Of a stretch of 64,000 bases of DNA, positions 1 through 8,303 are shown piece after piece (the stretch's first letter is position 1; each line of letters opens with the position of its first letter). The notes beneath the pieces were generated by a model. That model had not been told where the DNA came from and ran no database searches. It was given only the letters and a program-made list of their open reading frames with translations. A program made the translations under genes and the position numbers. Source of the stretch: UBA2211 sp035404185. Its GTDB lineage: Bacteria; Patescibacteriota; Minisyncoccia; Minisyncoccales; Minisyncoccaceae. The stretch covers positions 124,001-188,000 of the forward strand of contig OZ246399.1 in assembly GCA_965230985.1 (NCBI GenBank), given 5' to 3'.

Positions 1-252
1 CTCTCCTGCATTCTCCGCACCAATACAACTTCCATCCGAATCTTTCTCTGCCATTCTTATTGCTTTTGACATATACTCCAAGGCATAGCTTGATTGATTT
101 AATAACCCCTGATTTTGTAAAATTCTTGTTTGAGTATCTAAAACAGAAGTAAAAATATTTACCAAAAGGACCGAAATAAAACCAAAAATAAGGATAGAGA
201 CTAACATCTCAATTAAAGTAAAGCCTTTTGTCTTTTGATTATTATTTATCAT
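1..252 (-). CDS. Type IV pseudopilin, PilW-like (3' end outside window)
   Basis: This is a partial gene; the first 84 codons are visible and it runs off the window's left edge. The N-terminus has a short basic leader, then KGFTLIEM and a hydrophobic helix, which is the class III prepilin signal: cleavage after Gly, methylated Phe, Glu at +5. Its ATG overlaps the stop of the upstream pseudopilin gene (ATGA), so it is translated in the same operon. A minor pilin that primes or tips the pilus is the likely role. PilW is the best guess because it follows PilV- and FimT-like genes, but the part that would separate PilW from other minor pilins is not in view. Confidence 0.8.
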   Translation of the reverse strand, partial: MINNNQKTKGFTLIEMLVSILIFGFISVLLVNIFTSVLDTQTRILQNQGLLNQSSYALEYMSKAIRMAEKDSDGSCIGAENAGE

Positions 253-758
253 TTCCAATTATATAAATTTTCTTTTACTACCATTGAATTTGTTTTCCAA
301 TAAACAGTAACTGTAATATCTAATTCATCAGTTCCTTGTGATAAAATTTCTATTTTCCTTGCGTACGGCGTTTCAATATCGCCTGTATTATTGCCATATT
401 TATAAAATCCCGTAGAACCATCTATATATAAGCTTCTTCCTGGTGAAGACCAAAGAGTTAAAGCTCCTACGCCTTCTAAACTATAATCAGCCTCACAGCC
501 AACAGTATCAATACATGTCTCTAGACCGCTATTCCAAGCTGCTTCTGCAACCCAATTACTATCTCTTATGTTCTTTACAATCTCTATTCCTTCTTGGCAA
601 AGATAAGCAGCAATAAAACTCTCCCTTTCTATTTGAGTTTTTTTATTATATTTATAAACCGCCTGATAAATGCCCAAAACTCCTATTGTCACAATCAGAA
701 TAGAAATAAGCATTTCTAATAAAGTAAAACCTTTTTCTTTTTTAAAAATATTATTCAT
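249..758 (-). CDS. Type IV pseudopilin, PilV/GspI-like
   Basis: A 169-residue protein with a type III prepilin leader (KGFTLLEM at about residues 9-16) and an N-terminal hydrophobic helix continuing to about residue 35. The remainder is a short globular domain with several Cys and Trp. The consensus Glu at +5 after the cleavage Gly is present, so PilD (at 1317-2093) should process it. It lies between a FimT/GspH-like and a PilW-like gene with a 4-bp stop/start overlap downstream. This is the usual minor-pilin set of a pilus or pseudopilus. The exact minor-pilin class is inferred from order and size. Confidence 0.8.
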   Translation of the reverse strand: MNNIFKKEKGFTLLEMLISILIVTIGVLGIYQAVYKYNKKTQIERESFIAAYLCQEGIEIVKNIRDSNWVAEAAWNSGLETCIDTVGCEADYSLEGVGALTLWSSPGRSLYIDGSTGFYKYGNNTGDIETPYARKIEILSQGTDELDITVTVYWKTNSMVVKENLYNWK

Positions 759-762
759 GTAA

Positions 763-1314
763 TTATTTGGTAACCTGAACCATCCCTGCGTTGTTAATTG
801 TTATAGTCCTAGTCTTAGAAACATCGCTTGTTATACAAAGAGTAATTATTGCTGTCTTGCCAGAAGGAACTCCATCGATATAAGTTAAAGGATTTGGGGG
901 CTCAAAAGAAACACTAAGAACATCTACAGAAGGAGGCGCTGTATCTACGAGTGTACAAATTTTAATTCCATTTTCAAGACTGATTGACTCTTTGGTGTAA
1001 TCTATTGATTCCCCATCATAAGCCATATTTACATCATCATCCTTTTCTTCATAAATAATATAACTATTGGGACTATTTAATTTATCAAAATATAATCCAT
1101 ATCCGTAAGTAGAAGTCCCTCCTGTTCCTATAGAGCCTGCCATTGCCATGTCTTGAGCTCTTCTTATGTCCTGTGCAAGCTTCTGGGCTGATCTTTCTAA
1201 TGCAAACATTTCATTATTTTTTCCATAATTTGAAAAAAGTGCAACTGTCATCACAGTTATAATCGATATTATAACTAGTACTTCAATTAACGTAAAACCT
1301 TTAACTTTTTTCAT
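763..1314 (-). CDS. Type IV pseudopilin, GspH/FimT-like
   Basis: A pseudopilin of 183 residues starting MKKVKGFTLIEV, with the prepilin cleavage site after Gly and Glu at +5. The hydrophobic N-terminal helix is followed by a stretch rich in Ala, Arg and Gln (AQKLAQDIRRAQDMAMAG) typical of FimT/GspH proteins, then a beta-rich C-terminal domain. An upstream in-frame start at 1341 would put extra residues before the leader and overlap pilD; the ATG at 1314, 2 bp after the pilD stop, is preferred. It probably acts in pilus assembly as a minor pilin. Confidence 0.82.
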   Translation of the reverse strand: MKKVKGFTLIEVLVIISIITVMTVALFSNYGKNNEMFALERSAQKLAQDIRRAQDMAMAGSIGTGGTSTYGYGLYFDKLNSPNSYIIYEEKDDDVNMAYDGESIDYTKESISLENGIKICTLVDTAPPSVDVLSVSFEPPNPLTYIDGVPSGKTAIITLCITSDVSKTRTITINNAGMVQVTK

Positions 1315-1316
1315 AA

Positions 1317-2093
1317 TTATACCATTAAAGAAAAATACCAATTAATAATGTTATTCCCAAAGAAAAAACTAATTATCGTTCCTACTACAAGGAATGGTGC
1401 AAACGGGACTTCTGACCCAAATCCCTTCCTTTTCAAAAATACTGCCACTGAACCTATTATAGCACCCAAAAGAAAACCTAAAAAGAGTGCAACAATGGTA
1501 TTAGGAAAACCTAAAAGAAGACCTATTAATAAAGCTAACTTAACGTCTCCAAACCCCATCGCCATTCCTTTCGAAAAAAACCATATCAAAAAGAAAAATA
1601 ACGCTGCACCAAGAGATGAAGCTATCGTCAAAATTATTTCATGACTACTAATCATTCCATTAAAAAATGAATATAATAACCAGATAATTGATAAAAAAAT
1701 AGCTGGATAAACAACTTCATCGGGGATAATAAAATACTTTAAATCGAAAACAAAAATGACTATTAGAAAAGCCATTATTATCAACCAAAAAATTAATTGC
1801 AGAGAAAATATTGAACCAAGATAAATAAATACTAAAGAAAAAATAATAGCTGTTATTAATTCAATTAAAGGATATTGAAGAGAGATTTTCCTTTTACAAT
1901 ACCTGCACTTCCCCCTTAAAAAAACAAAGCTTAAGACTGGGAACAAATCCCATAATCCTAAACCATGATGACAATGAGGACAATATGATCTACCGACGAT
2001 AAAGCTTTCTTCTTTGTATAGCCTCCAAATAACACAATTAAGAAAACTGCCAATTATTAATCCAAGAATGAAAATTAGAATTAATTCTATCAT
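1317..2093 (-). CDS. pilD: Prepilin peptidase / N-methyltransferase PilD
   Basis: A 258-residue polytopic membrane protein. The N-terminal cytoplasmic loop carries two CxxC pairs (CPHCHHG near residue 38 and CRYCKRK near residue 63), as in zinc-binding PilD enzymes. The two catalytic aspartates of A24 peptidases are visible in FDLKYFIIPDE and in the GFGDVKL motif. It cleaves the leader of prepilins and methylates the new N-terminal Phe. All four prepilins in this locus are its expected substrates. The length matches the family, and the adjacent pseudopilins support the assignment. Confidence 0.95.
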   Translation of the reverse strand: MIELILIFILGLIIGSFLNCVIWRLYKEESFIVGRSYCPHCHHGLGLWDLFPVLSFVFLRGKCRYCKRKISLQYPLIELITAIIFSLVFIYLGSIFSLQLIFWLIIMAFLIVIFVFDLKYFIIPDEVVYPAIFLSIIWLLYSFFNGMISSHEIILTIASSLGAALFFFLIWFFSKGMAMGFGDVKLALLIGLLLGFPNTIVALFLGFLLGAIIGSVAVFLKRKGFGSEVPFAPFLVVGTIISFFFGNNIINWYFSLMV

Positions 2094-2119
2094 AAGTAAA
2101 TATTAACATATTTAAATAA

Positions 2120-2146
2120 AAGAAAACATCCCCCAGGGGGGATGTC
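2120..2146 (-). terminator. Intrinsic terminator after pilA
   Basis: A G/C-rich hairpin (acatccccc / gggggatgt, 2126-2145) lies just past the pilA stop on the minus strand. It is followed in the transcript by a T-rich run (TTTTCTTTTATTT). It would separate the highly expressed major pilin from pilD. Confidence 0.75.
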
Positions 2147-2160
2147 ACAAAATATTTAAA

Positions 2161-2622
2161 TTACAGACAATCTTGACTTGTTGAACATCCAACATTCGTT
2201 GATCCAACATTTCCAGCACTATCAATACACCATATTGCACCTCCCAATAACTCCTTTTGCATGCACCATGCTGTTGAGGTCGCATTTACTAATAATGTTC
2301 CAGATCCTTGAAGTTGGATATCGTCACATAGAGTAACACCATCAGGATTGCTAGCAGTTCCAAGAATGGAAGTAGCAACTTGATTTGCGGTACAAGAATC
2401 GGTTGTTATGCTAACGGCTACATTACTACCATAACTGCCGTTATTGTTCATCTTATAAATCTCTGCTGTTGATCTAAATTGATCCATAGCTGATTTGATT
2501 CTAGCGTCTTTAGCAGAGTTTTGCGCACCAGACATAGAAACGATAATAAGACCAGATAAAATACCAATAATAGCAATAACGACCAATAACTCAATTAAAG
2601 TAAAACCTTTTGTTTTTTGCAT
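2161..2622 (-). CDS. pilA: Major type IV pilin
   Basis: A 153-residue prepilin with a short leader and KGFTLIELLVVIAIIGILSG, the near-invariant core of type IVa pilins. The following helix region (SAKDARIKSAMDQFRSTAEIYKMNN) and the small Cys-containing C-terminal domain fit a major pilin. Unlike the other pilus genes it has its own strong promoter upstream (2670-2698) and a terminator downstream, as expected for a subunit needed in large amounts. Four or more Cys in the C-terminal half suggest disulphides stabilising the D-region. Assignment as the major rather than a minor pilin rests on this transcription context. Confidence 0.88.
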   Translation of the reverse strand: MQKTKGFTLIELLVVIAIIGILSGLIIVSMSGAQNSAKDARIKSAMDQFRSTAEIYKMNNNGSYGSNVAVSITTDSCTANQVATSILGTASNPDGVTLCDDIQLQGSGTLLVNATSTAWCMQKELLGGAIWCIDSAGNVGSTNVGCSTSQDCL

Positions 2623-2640
2623 ATTTTTAAAAATAGTTAA

Positions 2641-2652
2641 TATCCGACCTTT
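2641..2652 (-). promoter_or_regulatory. Leader motif AAAGGTCGGATA shared with a T4SS-pilin leader
   Basis: The pilA leader contains AAAGGTCGGATA about 20 bases before the start. The identical 12-mer occurs in the leader of the T4SS-pilin-like gene at 30963-31376 (31395-31406). It may be a ribosome-binding or mRNA-stability element. Confidence 0.4.
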
Positions 2653-2669
2653 TTTCTTTTTATATTTTA

Positions 2670-2698
2670 ATTTTATTAAATAATCACTTTATTGTCAA
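2670..2698 (-). promoter_or_regulatory. Promoter of pilA
   Basis: TTGACA (2693-2698), 17-bp spacer, TAAAAT (2670-2675), reading leftward into pilA. The -35 is a perfect consensus. Confidence 0.75.
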
Positions 2699-2703
2699 TG
2701 AGT

Positions 2704-3930
2704 TTATTTTGGAACAGTCGTACTGATCTGGTATATCGGCAACAAGACAGCAGCAACTAAAAATCCAACCATTAACGCTAAACCAATAATTAATATCGGC
2801 TCAATAATGCTTGATAAAGAATCAACAAAAATATCTGTCTCTCTCTTATAAAACCTAACTACGTTAGCGAGAGAAGAGTCTAATCTTCCTGTTTTTTCTC
2901 CAACTGATACCATTTGTACGAATAAAGGAGAGATAACTTCGTTATATTGACCCAAAACCATACTTATACTTTCTCCTTTAACAACTCTGTCTCTTGTTTT
3001 AAGAATTGTATCTCTGTATATATTATTCCCTATTAAATTTGCTACCACCTCTAAAGCCTCGTTAATAGGAAGACCAGCAGAAATAAGAGTAGAAAAATTT
3101 TCTGCAAAACGTGTCAAGAAAAGATTCTTTAAAAATGGTCCAAAAATAGGAATTTTTATAGCAATTTTATCAAAAACATCTTTTCCTTTTATTGTTTTAG
3201 GATAATAGACAAAGAAAGCTGCTATTCCTATTATTCCTCCTATAGCTAGATACCAAAACTTAACAAAGAAATCAGAAATGGCTATAATTATTTTTGTTGC
3301 TATGGGAAGCTCTTGTCCCGATTCAATTAAAACCTTAACTAATCCAGGAATAACAAAAATCATTAAAACTATAAAAATCAAAACAAAAATAACCATAACT
3401 ACCATTGGGTAAGTCGCCGCTCCTATCATTTTAGAACGAATAGCATATTCACTTTCTAGGTGATCAGCTACTTTATTCAAAATACTGGGAAGGTTTCCAG
3501 AAACTTCTGCTGATTTCATCATGTTGATATAAAAAGGAGAAAAGATTTGAGGAAATTTGCCAAAAGCCTTTGACATTTGAGTACCGCTCCTAACATCATT
3601 AGCAATAATATATATTTTTTCTTTGAAATCTTGATTCCTTGTTTGATCACCCAAAGCATCAATAGCTTCTGCTGGAGGGACATTTGAATCAATCATAATT
3701 GCAAGTTGTCTTGAAAACATGGCCACGTCTTTCATTGAAGTCCCGGAAAATAATTTAATACTAATCTTCTTGTTTAATACGTCTTTATTTTTTTCATCTT
3801 CTCCTTTAATTTCTATGGGAAAAAGGCCATTATTATTTAAAACCTCTAAAGCTGCCTCTTTTGAGGTAGCCTCTATTACTCCAGAATTATTTACTCCTTT
3901 TATATCTTTTGCTTGATAAAGATATTTCAT
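2704..3930 (-). CDS. pilC: Type IV pilus inner-membrane platform protein PilC
   Basis: A 408-residue member of the PilC/GspF family with two tandem T2SF domains. The first contains FSRQLAIMIDSNVPPAEAIDAL near residues 72-94 and the second FAENFSTLISAGLPINEALEV near residues 272-292. Each is followed by a hydrophobic segment, and a final transmembrane helix lies near the C-terminus. An N-terminal beta domain (YLYQAKDIKG...) is also typical. PilC anchors the assembly and retraction ATPases at the inner membrane. The start overlaps the pilT stop by 4 bp, which implies coupling within the pilB-pilT-pilC run. Confidence 0.95.
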   Translation of the reverse strand: MKYLYQAKDIKGVNNSGVIEATSKEAALEVLNNNGLFPIEIKGEDEKNKDVLNKKISIKLFSGTSMKDVAMFSRQLAIMIDSNVPPAEAIDALGDQTRNQDFKEKIYIIANDVRSGTQMSKAFGKFPQIFSPFYINMMKSAEVSGNLPSILNKVADHLESEYAIRSKMIGAATYPMVVMVIFVLIFIVLMIFVIPGLVKVLIESGQELPIATKIIIAISDFFVKFWYLAIGGIIGIAAFFVYYPKTIKGKDVFDKIAIKIPIFGPFLKNLFLTRFAENFSTLISAGLPINEALEVVANLIGNNIYRDTILKTRDRVVKGESISMVLGQYNEVISPLFVQMVSVGEKTGRLDSSLANVVRFYKRETDIFVDSLSSIIEPILIIGLALMVGFLVAAVLLPIYQISTTVPK

Positions 3931-4985
3931 ATTAATTTTCTTAATTCTCTTAGATTGCTTGAAAATTTAGAAGCATTCTCTACCGTCACCAATCCTTTTC
4001 TAATTAATTCAGATAATGATCTGTTCATAGAAACCATTCCCGACTCAGAAGATGTTTCTATGACCAACGGTATTTCATATATCTTATTGTCTCTTATTAA
4101 ATTAGAAATTGCGGGAGTATTCAGCATTATTTCACAAGCTGGAACAACTCTTCCATCAGTTGAAGGAACTAGCCTTTGTGAAATTATTCCAACCAAGGAA
4201 CTGGCTAATTGCGCTCTAATTTGCGATTGTTGATCTCCATTGAAGTTATCTACTATCCTATGAATAGTTTGAGCAGCAGAATTGGTATGTAGAGTCGCAA
4301 AAACTAAATGTCCAGTTTCAGCCGCGGTAATTGCGGTTGCCATTGTTTCAGGATCTCTCATTTCTCCCACCATAATAACATCGGGGTCTTCTCTAAATGT
4401 TGATTTTAATGCTTGAGCAAAAGATAATGTATCTAAATGTAATTCTCTCTGATTAATTATTGACTTATCGTCCTTAAAAATATATTCAATCGGATCTTCA
4501 ATGGTTATAATATGATTAGCTCGAGTATGATTTATCTCATCAACCAATGCAGCAAGAGTTGTACTTTTACCATGACTTGATGGTCCAACGACTAAAATAA
4601 AACCTTGAGTATATTCACAAAACTGATGAAGTCTAGTAGGAAGATTTAATTCTTCTAGTGTTCTAATATTTTCTGGAACAAGCCTTAAAGCAGCGCTGAC
4701 TGTTCCTATTTGATAAAATATATTAACTCTAAATCTTGCTCTTCCTTCAAAATCATAAGAAAAATCTATTTCTTTATTCTTTTCAAAGCTTTCAATTTGT
4801 TCTTCGTTCATTAAGGCAAAAGAAATTCCTTTGGCATCTTCAGCAGTTAGGCAATCCCCCTTTAAACAAATCAATTCTCTATTTATTCTTAATACAGGAG
4901 GATGGCCCTCTGAAATATGAAGGTCCGAAGCATTATTCTTTATGGTCGCTTCTAAAAGCTGCTTAAGATATGTTTGATATTCCAT
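3927..4985 (-). CDS. pilT: Type IV pilus retraction ATPase PilT
   Basis: A 352-residue secretion ATPase without the long N-terminal domain of PilB. Walker A is GPSSHGKS near residues 134-141; it still fits GxxxxGK[ST] although family members usually read GPTGSGKS. The Asp box is IEDPIEYIF, Walker B is DPDVIMVGEMRD and the His box is ATLHTNSA. The ATG at 4985, one base after the pilB stop, gives the family's usual length; a longer form starting inside pilB is less likely. PilT powers pilus retraction and hence twitching and DNA uptake. Confidence 0.93.
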   Translation of the reverse strand: MEYQTYLKQLLEATIKNNASDLHISEGHPPVLRINRELICLKGDCLTAEDAKGISFALMNEEQIESFEKNKEIDFSYDFEGRARFRVNIFYQIGTVSAALRLVPENIRTLEELNLPTRLHQFCEYTQGFILVVGPSSHGKSTTLAALVDEINHTRANHIITIEDPIEYIFKDDKSIINQRELHLDTLSFAQALKSTFREDPDVIMVGEMRDPETMATAITAAETGHLVFATLHTNSAAQTIHRIVDNFNGDQQSQIRAQLASSLVGIISQRLVPSTDGRVVPACEIMLNTPAISNLIRDNKIYEIPLVIETSSESGMVSMNRSLSELIRKGLVTVENASKFSSNLRELRKLI

Positions 4986-4986
4986 T

Positions 4987-6750
4987 TTAAATTTGTTCTT
5001 GAATTGGTTCTTGCTGTTCTTCTGTTGTTCTAAATACTTCTTCAACAGATATTAATCCTTGAAGAGCTTTAATCATTGCATCCTGTCTCATCGTTATCAT
5101 TCCTTGTCTTTTAGCCTCTTTTATAATATTTTGCTCAGACGGATCTTCAAGAATAGCCCTCTCTAACTCAGGAGTCATCTTTAATACTTCAAAAATACCA
5201 ATTCTTCCTTTTTCTCCTTTATTATTACATTTAGAACACCCTTTTGGTTTATAAATATATATTGGGTTGGGAGCCGTAAAAAAACTTTTAGTAGTTTCGG
5301 GCATTTGGGATATTTCCTTCATTATCATTTTTTCTACTTCCTTGTTCGGTCTTACCTTTTCTTTACAATATGGACATAAACGATGTCCTAGTCTTTGGCC
5401 TATTACAATGTTTAGTGTTGCTGGTAAAAGAAAAGGTTTGATTTTCATATCAATCAATCTAGGAATTGCTCCAACAGCATTATTAGTGTGTAAGGTTGAC
5501 AAGACAACGTGACCAGTCAAAGCAGCATGAGTAACCAAAGAAGCTGACTCTTCATCTCTGATTTCACCAACCATAATAATATCTGGATCTTGTCTAACTA
5601 CCGATCTCAATCCTTGACTAAAGTCATATCCAATATCTGGTCTGATTTGTGATTGATTAACTCCTTTTACAAAATACTCAATTGGGTCTTCAAGAGTAAC
5701 CACATTAACTTCTGGCTTGTTTAATTCTTGAAGGATAGAATATAGTGTTGTTGTTTTACCAGAACCAGTTGGTCCAGTTGATAATATTAATCCAAAAGGT
5801 TTAATAATAGCTTCTCTTAATGTTTTTAAATTATATCCCAAAACTCCTATTTCTTCATAAGTTTTTAATCCTTCAGAAGAATCAAGGACCCTAATTACAA
5901 CTTTTTCCCCAAGCTTAGTTGGAAAAGTTGAAACTCTGAAATCAATATCTTTATTGTCTATTTTCGCTGAAAATCTTCCATCTTGAGGAACTCTCGTTTC
6001 ATCAATTCTTAAATTAGAAACTATTTTAATTCTTGCTACTATTGAAGGATGAGTATGAATTGGTAAAAATAAAGAAGAATACAAGCTTCCATCCATTCTA
6101 AAACGTATCCTTAGCTGATTTTCTTCCGGCTCAATATGAATATCAGAAGCATTTCCATCAACAGCATGCCTTAAAATAACAGCTACCATTTTAATAATCG
6201 GGGCGTCTTCAGAAAGTCTTTCTGCTTTCGGCTTAGAGTCGGCTGAAAAAAGCTCAATACTATCATCCTCCCCTCCCAGTTCTGTCTCAAGAGCACTCAA
6301 GGCCTTACCTACTTCCTCTCTAATATTTCTATATTGTTTTAAAAAAACTTCAAAAGAATTAGCGCTAATAAGATATGTCTTATAAGTTATTTTATTTTGC
6401 CTAGCTAAAAAATTAAGTGCTTCTTTGGCTTTTATATCGTCTGGATTTACCACTCCAACTTCTAAAACATTTCCCTGAAGAGTTAATGGAACTATTTTGT
6501 AAAATCGGGCTGATTCTTCGGGAATCATTGATAGAACATTATTAGGAACTTCTAACACTTCGGCGTTCTCAAAAAAAGGCATATTAAATGTTTCTGCCTT
6601 GATTTTATTAAAATCATTTTCCCTGAGCAATTTTTTAGAAATTATGAATTCTTCCTCGCTCCCTTTAAAATTCTTGAATTCATTTTGCAATTCATCTCCT
6701 TGCTCTTTGGTTATTATTTTCTTTTCTAGTAATTTTTGTAAATAAATCAT
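4987..6750 (-). CDS. pilB: Type IV pilus assembly ATPase PilB
   Basis: A 587-residue GspE/PilB ATPase. An N-terminal MshEN-like region (about 1-145) precedes the ATPase core. Walker A is GPTGSGKT at about 326-333, the Asp box is TLEDPIEY at about 352-359, Walker B is DPDIIMVGEIRD at about 388-399, and the His box is STLHTNNAV. Two CxxC pairs (CPYC near 459 and CSKC near 508) form the zinc-binding C-subdomain typical of PilB and GspE and absent from PilT. It drives pilus extension. The gene is 8 bp downstream of the small membrane-protein gene and 1 bp upstream of pilT. Confidence 0.95.
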   Translation of the reverse strand: MIYLQKLLEKKIITKEQGDELQNEFKNFKGSEEEFIISKKLLRENDFNKIKAETFNMPFFENAEVLEVPNNVLSMIPEESARFYKIVPLTLQGNVLEVGVVNPDDIKAKEALNFLARQNKITYKTYLISANSFEVFLKQYRNIREEVGKALSALETELGGEDDSIELFSADSKPKAERLSEDAPIIKMVAVILRHAVDGNASDIHIEPEENQLRIRFRMDGSLYSSLFLPIHTHPSIVARIKIVSNLRIDETRVPQDGRFSAKIDNKDIDFRVSTFPTKLGEKVVIRVLDSSEGLKTYEEIGVLGYNLKTLREAIIKPFGLILSTGPTGSGKTTTLYSILQELNKPEVNVVTLEDPIEYFVKGVNQSQIRPDIGYDFSQGLRSVVRQDPDIIMVGEIRDEESASLVTHAALTGHVVLSTLHTNNAVGAIPRLIDMKIKPFLLPATLNIVIGQRLGHRLCPYCKEKVRPNKEVEKMIMKEISQMPETTKSFFTAPNPIYIYKPKGCSKCNNKGEKGRIGIFEVLKMTPELERAILEDPSEQNIIKEAKRQGMITMRQDAMIKALQGLISVEEVFRTTEEQQEPIQEQI

Positions 6751-6758
6751 ATTAAATT

Positions 6759-7058
6759 TTATTTAATGGGAGCGAAGGGATCATCTCTTCCCTTGGGAAT
6801 ATCTCCTGTGACCTCATTAAAAACATTTGAATCAGGAATGAATTTTAATTCTGTAAAAGCATTTGATGTTAAAAAATTTGTATCAACATCAATCTGAACA
6901 TTTCCCGTGTTTGCGACTGGCAAAACATTTGTATCAGTTGAAACGACTTTAAATTTTAAAAAAGCAAAATAGCCAAGGATAATTACTCCAACTACTAAAA
7001 TATAGGGAGCTATTTTTTCTAAAGCACTTTTATTTTTTTGATTTATTGATTCTTCCAT
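6759..7058 (-). CDS. Small single-pass pilus-locus protein
   Basis: A 99-residue protein with one transmembrane helix near residues 19-34 and a predicted extracytoplasmic tail ending GRDDPFAPIK. It sits between pilO and pilB, where gammaproteobacterial loci carry pilP and pilQ. The C-terminal R-D-D-P-F-x-P pattern resembles the RDPFxP-type ending seen in PilP-like and secretin-interacting proteins. In a monoderm-like CPR cell there is no secretin to bind, so the homology is only suggestive. No other domain is recognised. Confidence 0.6.
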   Translation of the reverse strand: MEESINQKNKSALEKIAPYILVVGVIILGYFAFLKFKVVSTDTNVLPVANTGNVQIDVDTNFLTSNAFTELKFIPDSNVFNEVTGDIPKGRDDPFAPIK

Positions 7059-7067
7059 GATTATAAA

Positions 7068-7739
7068 TTAATAAGAATAAACATCTAATATTATGCTAAA
7101 ATTATAATTATTAGCTACAACTTTGCCTTTTGATTTTTCTTGTGTAGTCGCTGAAGAGACAGCAATGCTTTTTATAGTAACTATTCTCGTCTGACCTTCA
7201 AATAAAGATAATAAATTTTTAAAATTATTATAAGTTCCTGAAACATTTAAATTAACTGCTGTTTTTCTAATTGATCCTTGTAAAACATCGCTATTTTGTT
7301 GAACTGATGTTTGTGTGGTCCCAACGACTTTGCTAGTTTTAGCTCCACTCTCAGTCGTAGTTTTTGCTTGTGACTGACTACTTGTTCCTTCTGGAAGAGA
7401 ACTTGTCATTCCGTCTAAACTCATTCCACTTGATGCAACTATGGTTCTAAAAAAATTATTAATTTTAGGGGTAAAAAATAAAGACGAATCAAAATTAATT
7501 GCAATGCTATCTTTCTTTTGATCCCATCCAGCACTATTAAGAGCCTCTATCTTAGAATCAATATTGGCATAATAACTTTTCTTCGCACTGATTAAGGCTT
7601 CCATTTGTTTTATCTGGCTATCAACACTATTAATCTCTTGCCATTTAGAAAAAGCTAAAAAATATGCGATACCAATAGCTGAAATAAAAATAATAACTGA
7701 TATTAGTACTTTTATGTTTTTTCTTTTTTTAATATCCAT
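7068..7739 (-). CDS. pilO: PilO-like inner-membrane pilus protein
   Basis: A 223-residue protein with a short basic N-terminus, one transmembrane helix (about residues 9-30), a coiled-coil-like stretch (residues 35-65) and a ferredoxin-like C-terminal domain. That domain has a central Ser/Thr/Gln-rich linker (SQSQAKTTTESGAKT). The helix-coil-ferredoxin layout and the position after pilM and pilN identify it as PilO rather than sequence motifs, since the family is poorly conserved. PilN and PilO form the dimer that links PilM and PilC to the outer parts of the machine. Confidence 0.75.
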   Translation of the reverse strand: MDIKKRKNIKVLISVIIFISAIGIAYFLAFSKWQEINSVDSQIKQMEALISAKKSYYANIDSKIEALNSAGWDQKKDSIAINFDSSLFFTPKINNFFRTIVASSGMSLDGMTSSLPEGTSSQSQAKTTTESGAKTSKVVGTTQTSVQQNSDVLQGSIRKTAVNLNVSGTYNNFKNLLSLFEGQTRIVTIKSIAVSSATTQEKSKGKVVANNYNFSIILDVYSY

Positions 7740-7740
7740 A

Positions 7741-8268
7741 TTATTTTAAAACCTCAGGCTTTATAACTAATTCTAAATTAAATTTGACTAAACCATTTTC
7801 TGCCAAATTAACATTTGAAATTTGATAACTTTCAATGGTTGGTTCTACCTTCATAATGGCTATCTGTTGTATAACGTTTTGGAAACCATCTGTTGAACCA
7901 GACATGGTAATTTTTCTAGAAGTAACATCAAAAATAAATCCAGAAAAAACTACCTTTGGGTGAGTCCATCCTTGGAAAGAAGCAAAAAAACCAGAAATTT
8001 TAGGATTATTTTCAAAAAGAGTTTTAAAGTCTCCAATATATTTACCAGCCAACTTTAATTGCTCTTCTTTAGCTCTAATATCACTTCCAGCAAGAGTAGT
8101 GTATTCATTGTTAGATTTAACTAATTCAGCTTTTTTTTGGCTAAGAATAATATTATTAAAATAAAAATAAACACTTAAGGACATCAAAAAAACAATAATT
8201 GAAAAAACCAAAATAAGGTTTTCTTTGAAGTCTGCTTCTTTTTTTTCTGGCGTTATTTCAATTGCCAT
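7741..8268 (-). CDS. pilN: PilN-like inner-membrane pilus protein
   Basis: A 175-residue bitopic protein with a cytoplasmic N-terminal tail (about 17 residues), a transmembrane helix (18-40), a coiled-coil segment and a small C-terminal alpha/beta domain. The canonical PilN N-terminal motif that docks into PilM is not obvious here. The call rests on topology and on order: pilM 35 bp upstream, pilO 1 bp downstream. The protein would bridge cytoplasmic PilM to PilO. Confidence 0.72.
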   Translation of the reverse strand: MAIEITPEKKEADFKENLILVFSIIVFLMSLSVYFYFNNIILSQKKAELVKSNNEYTTLAGSDIRAKEEQLKLAGKYIGDFKTLFENNPKISGFFASFQGWTHPKVVFSGFIFDVTSRKITMSGSTDGFQNVIQQIAIMKVEPTIESYQISNVNLAENGLVKFNLELVIKPEVLK

Positions 8269-8303
8269 AATTATTTTTTAATTCTTTTATATATTATACT
8301 TGC

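Noticed and set aside
249..252. Possible recoding of TGA as glycine, known in some CPR lineages
   Set aside because: TGA serves as a natural stop in several ATGA overlaps and complete genes use ordinary GGN for glycine.
4575..4610. Unusual PilT Walker A (GPSSHGKS) as a sign of an inactive ATPase
   Set aside because: It still satisfies GxxxxGK[ST], and the Asp box, Walker B and His box are intact.
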